A stretch of 44,207 bases of DNA from an uncultured Clostridia bacterium (GTDB taxonomy: Bacteria; Bacillota; Clostridia; Oscillospirales; CAG-272): assembly GCA_904501765.1 (NCBI GenBank), contig CAJGCM010000007.1, positions 1 to 44,207 of the forward strand, read 5' to 3'. Under the pieces are notes generated by a model. The model made no database searches. It had not been told where the DNA came from and saw only the letters and a list, made by a program, of their open reading frames with translations. The position numbers and the translations under genes are program-made. Shown piece after piece: positions 40,640 to 44,207 of the stretch. Position 1 is the stretch's first letter, and every line of letters begins with the position of its first letter.

Positions 40640-43368
40640 ATATTTATATATACGATATCGAGGTTTTTTCGGACGATTGGATCGTCGTCTTTCGGCGACC
40701 GGAGGACGGCTCTAATCATATCGTAATCCATAACGATAACGCTCGTTTACGAGAGTTTTTAAGTCAGCCGGATATTATAATCGGAGGCTTTAATAATAAG
40801 CATTATGATAACTGGATCGTCCTTACGATGATCCTCGGCGGTAGTAATATCGAGGTTAAGCGGCATAGCGAGTTTATTATCGGAGGCGGTAACGCCTGGG
40901 AATTTCCTTTTATTCAGTTTCAAAAATTACCTTGTTCTACGTTCGATTTAAGAGACGATATCGCGGATCCCGGAATTAGTCTTAAGGCTATAGAGGGAAA
41001 TCTTAACCTCCCGATCGTGGAGAGCAGCGTCGATTTTTCAATCGACCGTAAACTCACTCCGGAGGAATTGGAGGAGGTTATCCGCTACTGTAAGTATGAC
41101 GTAGACTCGACCGTTAAATTATATTGGGAGCGTAAAGTTAATTACTTGGACGCTAAGGCGCTCGTCGGAGAAATGTACGGCGTACCGGTGGAGGAGGCTC
41201 TCGGTCTTACTAACGCTAAGTTATCCGCTAAAGTCCTCGAGGCTAAGGCGGTCAAGCGTACCGACGAGAGAGATTACGTAATACCGGATAATATCGACGC
41301 GGATTTAATACCTAAAGTAATACTCGATTTCTTTTTACAGATCCGAGATAAGTCGATCCCGGACGCTAAGTTATTCGGAGCCGGTAAAGGCTCTAAGGGT
41401 ATGACGCTCGATATTATACTTAAAACCTCTTACGGCTCTTGTCCGGTTACGTTCGCCTGGGGAGGCGTTCACGGTGCTAAGCCTTGCGTAACCGTCGAGG
41501 AGACCGAGGATCGCGTAATCATTAACCAGGACGTCGGCTCCCTATATCCTAACAGTATGATAAATTTCGGGTATACGTCTCGTAGTATGGCGGATCCGGA
41601 GGCTTATCAAAAACTCGTTATTAAGCGACTCGGTTATAAAAAGACCGCCGGAGATCTGAGTAAAAAACTCGCTAAGCAATTCGGCGACGATTGGTATAAG
41701 CGTACCGACGAAATCCTTAAAGACTGCGACGAGGAGACCGCTACCGATATTAAAAATCAGATTGATTTTAATAACAAACAGTCCGCGCTAAAACTCGTTA
41801 TAAATACGGTTTACGGAGCTATGTTAAACCTCTATAACGACCTCGCGGATAGGTGGGCAGGACGTAGCGTATGTATCTCTAATCAATTAGCTATGACAAT
41901 GCTAATTGTACAGTTATCGAAACAATGTAAAACTATCGATTTCGTTAATATCAATACTGACGGTATTATGTTTACGATCGACCGATCCGAGGTCGAATTA
42001 TCCGAGGCGATAGTCGCTACCTGGTGCGAGATTACACGTTTCGAAATGGAGCGAGACGACTTTAAAAAGGTAATTCAGAAAGACGTTAACAATTATATAG
42101 GTATTACGCCGGACGGTAAGTTTAAGACTAAAGGAGGGTATGTCTCCCTCTATAAAGGTGGCAATTTTAAGACTAACAGCCTACAAATTATACATAGGTC
42201 TATAGTCGAGTATTTAGTAAACGGCGTACCGCCTGAGAAAACTATTAACGAGTGTACCGATATTTTCGCGTTTCAGCAGATAATAAAAACCGGCGGTACT
42301 TACGAGGGATCTTATCACTATGTAAACGGTGTGCGAGAGCCTATCCAAAAGGTTAACCGAGTTTACGCCGTCAAGGATCCGAAATACGGTCAAGTCGTAA
42401 AGGGTAAATGGATTACCGAGAAACGTAAAAAGAATAAAGATACCGGAAAAATGGAGAGTACGCCGGTCTATCCTCCTCAATGGAGCGAGACGATTATATC
42501 CGAGTGTCCGACTCATACGTTTATCGATAATGAGAACGTCTTAACGGTGGACGATCTCGATAAAGATTACTATATCGATATGGCGAATAAGCGTATCGAT
42601 AAGTATATAAATATCGATCCTACGGTAGCTCGTAAGATTGAAAAAATAACTAAGGAGGTTGTTATCATGGCAACAGAAAAAGCAGCAGTAACCACAAAGG
42701 CGGAGACTATGAACGTCTACGCGAAACTCCTCGAGGCTCGTAAGCGTTTCCTCGAGACCGGAATTAAAAAGACCGGAGTTAATCGCTACGCGGAGTATAA
42801 GTATTTTACTCTCGACGAGATTATCCCGGTAAAGCAGACGATTTTTAAGGATCTCGGTCTCGCGGACGTTATCTCGTTCGACGATCGCGGAGCGTGGCTC
42901 ACAATTTTTAACGTCGATAATCCGGAGGAGCGTATCGGATTCGGTAGTCAGCTCGCGCCTGACGAGTCGATGATTAAAAATCCTATCCAAAAGGTCGGAG
43001 CTATTCAGACTTACGTAAGACGTTACCTTTACCTCTTGGCGTTGGATATTATCGAGTCTGACGGCATCGAGGAGACTACCGGAAAGCCTGTCGACGAGGA
43101 TAATAATCCGGTTGAGGCTCCTAAAAAGTCTAATCGTCCGGCTACCGCAGAGGAGCGCGAGGAGACTAAAACAGAATTGATTAACAAGGGCGGAGAGGCT
43201 ACTCCTACTCAGATCAAGGCAATTAAGAACGGTCTTAAAAAGCTCCGCGAAAAGGACGAAAAGTACGAGCCTTATATTAAGGAAATCGTAACTAAACTTA
43301 AAGCCGGTATCGCTAAGGCTGAGGCTGAGGACGTGCTTATCGAGATCGGAAATAAAATCGAGGAGTAA
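40636..43368 (+). CDS. Family B DNA polymerase continuous in frame with ERF annealase (910 codons)
   Basis: Residues 1-677 are a replicative polymerase. 3'-5' exonuclease: D7/E9 in YDIEVF, FNNKHYDN (D58), YCKYDVDS (Y151, D155). Polymerase: motif A NQDVGSLYP (D299), motif B KLVINTVYG (about 386-394), motif C INTDGIMF (D442; the first Asp of the usual DTD is Asn here). No stop codon separates it from the ERF gene that begins at codon 678. AAGGAGG at 42651-42657 and ATG 42667 allow separate ERF synthesis. Whether the fusion is real, or a small frameshift in the sequence removed the stop, cannot be told here. Confidence 0.88.
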   Translation: MNIYIYDIEVFSDDWIVVFRRPEDGSNHIVIHNDNARLREFLSQPDIIIGGFNNKHYDNWIVLTMILGGSNIEVKRHSEFIIGGGNAWEFPFIQFQKLPCSTFDLRDDIADPGISLKAIEGNLNLPIVESSVDFSIDRKLTPEELEEVIRYCKYDVDSTVKLYWERKVNYLDAKALVGEMYGVPVEEALGLTNAKLSAKVLEAKAVKRTDERDYVIPDNIDADLIPKVILDFFLQIRDKSIPDAKLFGAGKGSKGMTLDIILKTSYGSCPVTFAWGGVHGAKPCVTVEETEDRVIINQDVGSLYPNSMINFGYTSRSMADPEAYQKLVIKRLGYKKTAGDLSKKLAKQFGDDWYKRTDEILKDCDEETATDIKNQIDFNNKQSALKLVINTVYGAMLNLYNDLADRWAGRSVCISNQLAMTMLIVQLSKQCKTIDFVNINTDGIMFTIDRSEVELSEAIVATWCEITRFEMERDDFKKVIQKDVNNYIGITPDGKFKTKGGYVSLYKGGNFKTNSLQIIHRSIVEYLVNGVPPEKTINECTDIFAFQQIIKTGGTYEGSYHYVNGVREPIQKVNRVYAVKDPKYGQVVKGKWITEKRKKNKDTGKMESTPVYPPQWSETIISECPTHTFIDNENVLTVDDLDKDYYIDMANKRIDKYINIDPTVARKIEKITKEVVIMATEKAAVTTKAETMNVYAKLLEARKRFLETGIKKTGVNRYAEYKYFTLDEIIPVKQTIFKDLGLADVISFDDRGAWLTIFNVDNPEERIGFGSQLAPDESMIKNPIQKVGAIQTYVRRYLYLLALDIIESDGIEETTGKPVDEDNNPVEAPKKSNRPATAEEREETKTELINKGGEATPTQIKAIKNGLKKLREKDEKYEPYIKEIVTKLKAGIAKAEAEDVLIEIGNKIEE
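42667..43368 (+). CDS. ERF-family single-strand annealing recombinase
   Basis: 233 aa from ATG 42667 behind AAGGAGG (42651-42657). ERF core: MNVYAKLLEARKRFLETGIK, then KKTGVNRYAEYKYFTLDEII and NPIQKVGAIQTYVRRYLYLL, ending in a Lys/Glu-rich tail (KEIVTKLKAGIAKAEAEDVL). It anneals complementary strands after resection by the YqaJ nuclease encoded just downstream; together they form the phage recombination pair. It is also the last part of the polymerase frame. Confidence 0.9.
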   Translation: MATEKAAVTTKAETMNVYAKLLEARKRFLETGIKKTGVNRYAEYKYFTLDEIIPVKQTIFKDLGLADVISFDDRGAWLTIFNVDNPEERIGFGSQLAPDESMIKNPIQKVGAIQTYVRRYLYLLALDIIESDGIEETTGKPVDEDNNPVEAPKKSNRPATAEEREETKTELINKGGEATPTQIKAIKNGLKKLREKDEKYEPYIKEIVTKLKAGIAKAEAEDVLIEIGNKIEE

Positions 43369-43371
43369 GTC

Positions 43372-43581
43372 GTGAGATTTGGTCAGACCGTTTACACGGT
43401 TAACGAGAAAACTAACGAGGTCGAGGAGTGGGAGTACGTGAACGTATTTTATACCGTATTCGGTAAACTCGCTCATTTAAGAAACGGTGAAAAATTTTGT
43501 TTTACGTCCCTTAATCGCCTCTACGAAACGTACTTAGACGCGTGGGCGAGTACCAAAATCGAACATATTTTTTTAAACTGA
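43372..43581 (+). CDS. Small hypothetical protein (69 aa)
   Basis: GTG start 3 bases after the ERF stop. Beta-rich: MRFGQTVYTVNEKTNEVEEW, YVNVFYTVFGKLAHLRNGEK, YLDAWASTKIEHIFLN. No family recognised. Placed between annealase and exonuclease, it may assist them. Confidence 0.6.
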   Translation: MRFGQTVYTVNEKTNEVEEWEYVNVFYTVFGKLAHLRNGEKFCFTSLNRLYETYLDAWASTKIEHIFLN

Positions 43582-43582
43582 G

Positions 43583-43597
43583 TTTACTCAATTTCGT
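43583..43597 (+). promoter_or_regulatory. Operator/stoperator-like motif, site 5
   Basis: TTTACTCAATTTCGT followed by TAA, right after the preceding stop and 8 bases before the ribosome binding site of the YqaJ gene. Confidence 0.65.
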
Positions 43598-43619
43598 TAA
43601 TATAGGAGGTATTAACTAA

Positions 43620-44207
43620 ATGGAATTTTTGCAAGACGGACGTATTAAGGTGGATCCGCCGAAAAAGCCTAAGAAACTCACGGCGACGCGTTTCGCTACG
43701 ATCATGGGTTTAAACGCGTGGTCGACTCCGTTCTCGGCGTGGTGCGAAATGACTCGTACATACGAGGAGCCGTTCGAGGACAATATTTACACGGCAGCCG
43801 GTAAAGTTATCGAGCCTAAGATCTGCGAGTATCTGAGAAATCGATACTTTATGGAGATTAAGAGTCCGACGGACGTATACGGCGAGGATTATTTTAAAAA
43901 GACCTGGGGCGACTTTTTCCCGGATCAGGACGCTCTCGGCGGTATGTGGGACTTTCTCGGAGACGATTTTGTCGTCGAGGTTAAGACTACTAAGCGCGTA
44001 GAGGATTGGAAAGGCGTCGACGGTAAGGTCGAGCCTCCAATCTATTATAAGCTCCAGGCGTCGTTATACGCCTATCTCCTCGGTTTCGACGACGTCGTTA
44101 TGACGTGTAGTTTCCTCGAGGCTAAGGACTATCCGGTCGATCTCGGTAACGGTAAGTTCGACACGGCTCCGACCGAGGCGTTTACGCCTAGCGTCGATAA
44201 TACGGTC
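43620..44207 (+). CDS. YqaJ-type recombination nuclease, N-terminal part (cut by window end)
   Basis: ATG 43620 with TAGGAGG upstream; open through the window edge (196 codons visible). YqaJ features: LTATRFATIMGLNAWSTPFS (substrate-entry helix), GKVIEPKICEYL (E65), then the catalytic GGMWDFLGDDFVVEVKTTKR with D111 and E120-x-K122. Resects double-stranded DNA ends for ERF-mediated annealing. From codon 121 on it matches the partial gene at 1-192 but is ~11 residues longer after MTCSFL. Confidence 0.93.
   Translation, partial: MEFLQDGRIKVDPPKKPKKLTATRFATIMGLNAWSTPFSAWCEMTRTYEEPFEDNIYTAAGKVIEPKICEYLRNRYFMEIKSPTDVYGEDYFKKTWGDFFPDQDALGGMWDFLGDDFVVEVKTTKRVEDWKGVDGKVEPPIYYKLQASLYAYLLGFDDVVMTCSFLEAKDYPVDLGNGKFDTAPTEAFTPSVDNTV

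Noticed and set aside
42541..43476. 311-codon minus-strand open frame
   Set aside because: Shadow of the ERF gene on the other strand; Leu/Ser/Arg-rich composition typical of antisense frames.

Overview
The window reads as a nearly complete genome of a temperate, long-tailed (siphovirus-type) phage of a low-to-mid GC Firmicute, most likely a gut clostridium. Evidence: strong AGGAGG-type ribosome binding sites, a phi LC3-type holin, a Gram-positive lipoprotein, a large serine integrase, BspA-like and Listeria-Bacteroides repeats in the tail proteins, HK97-fold head genes and a TP901-like tape measure. Nothing in the window is clearly a bacterial chromosomal gene. Both window ends lie inside homologous but non-identical YqaJ-type recombination nuclease genes, so gene order closes into a circle. 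An apparently intact attP beside the integrase agrees with a circular phage form rather than an integrated prophage.

Layout. 1-7153 (+): the second half of the early module: YqaJ nuclease C-terminus, SSB-like protein, VRR-NUC nuclease, DUF3310, a ThyX-like protein, primase-helicase, a lipoprotein/membrane protein pair, zinc ribbon and dUTPase. 7154-8687: AT-rich iteron element A, a sigma-like late regulator, a candidate small RNA, tRNA-Leu(UAA), tRNA-Ile(UAU) and an HNH nuclease. 8688-8889: a repeated 15-bp operator-like motif and a cos-like dyad. 8890-17456: a host-recognition cassette (two paralogous adaptors, a Gly-rich fibre, a 1739-aa CotH-kinase tail protein, a BspA-like LRR protein) sitting unusually between HNH and the terminase. 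17475-32920: terminase, portal, protease, capsid, neck, tail tube, G/GT chaperones with a -1 frameshift, tape measure, Dit, Tal, holin and amidase. 32921-34344 (-): a small-gene cassette with its own consensus promoter. 34345-36431: attP, serine integrase, a divergent small RNA and iteron element B (an inverted paralogue of A). 36432-37514: the CI/Cro-type switch. 37496-43597 (+): the first half of the early module (SNF2 helicase, PAPS-reductase-like protein, family B polymerase continuous with an ERF annealase), then the N-terminus of a YqaJ nuclease at the right edge.

How it fits together. The repressor (-) and Cro-like gene (+) face each other across promoters and operator-like repeats. 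The early transcript runs right from 37 kb through replication and recombination genes and, on a circle, on into 1-7 kb, ending with the sigma-like factor that probably turns on the late genes (8-33 kb). A 15-17 bp motif recurs at the early promoter and in front of several genes, almost always in one orientation relative to transcription. This resembles the stoperators of mycobacteriophage L5. The best candidates for something undescribed are this motif set, the two inverted iteron elements, the two related small-RNA-like blocks, the polymerase-ERF continuous frame and a probable frameshifted extension of the major capsid protein. All are inferred from sequence alone.
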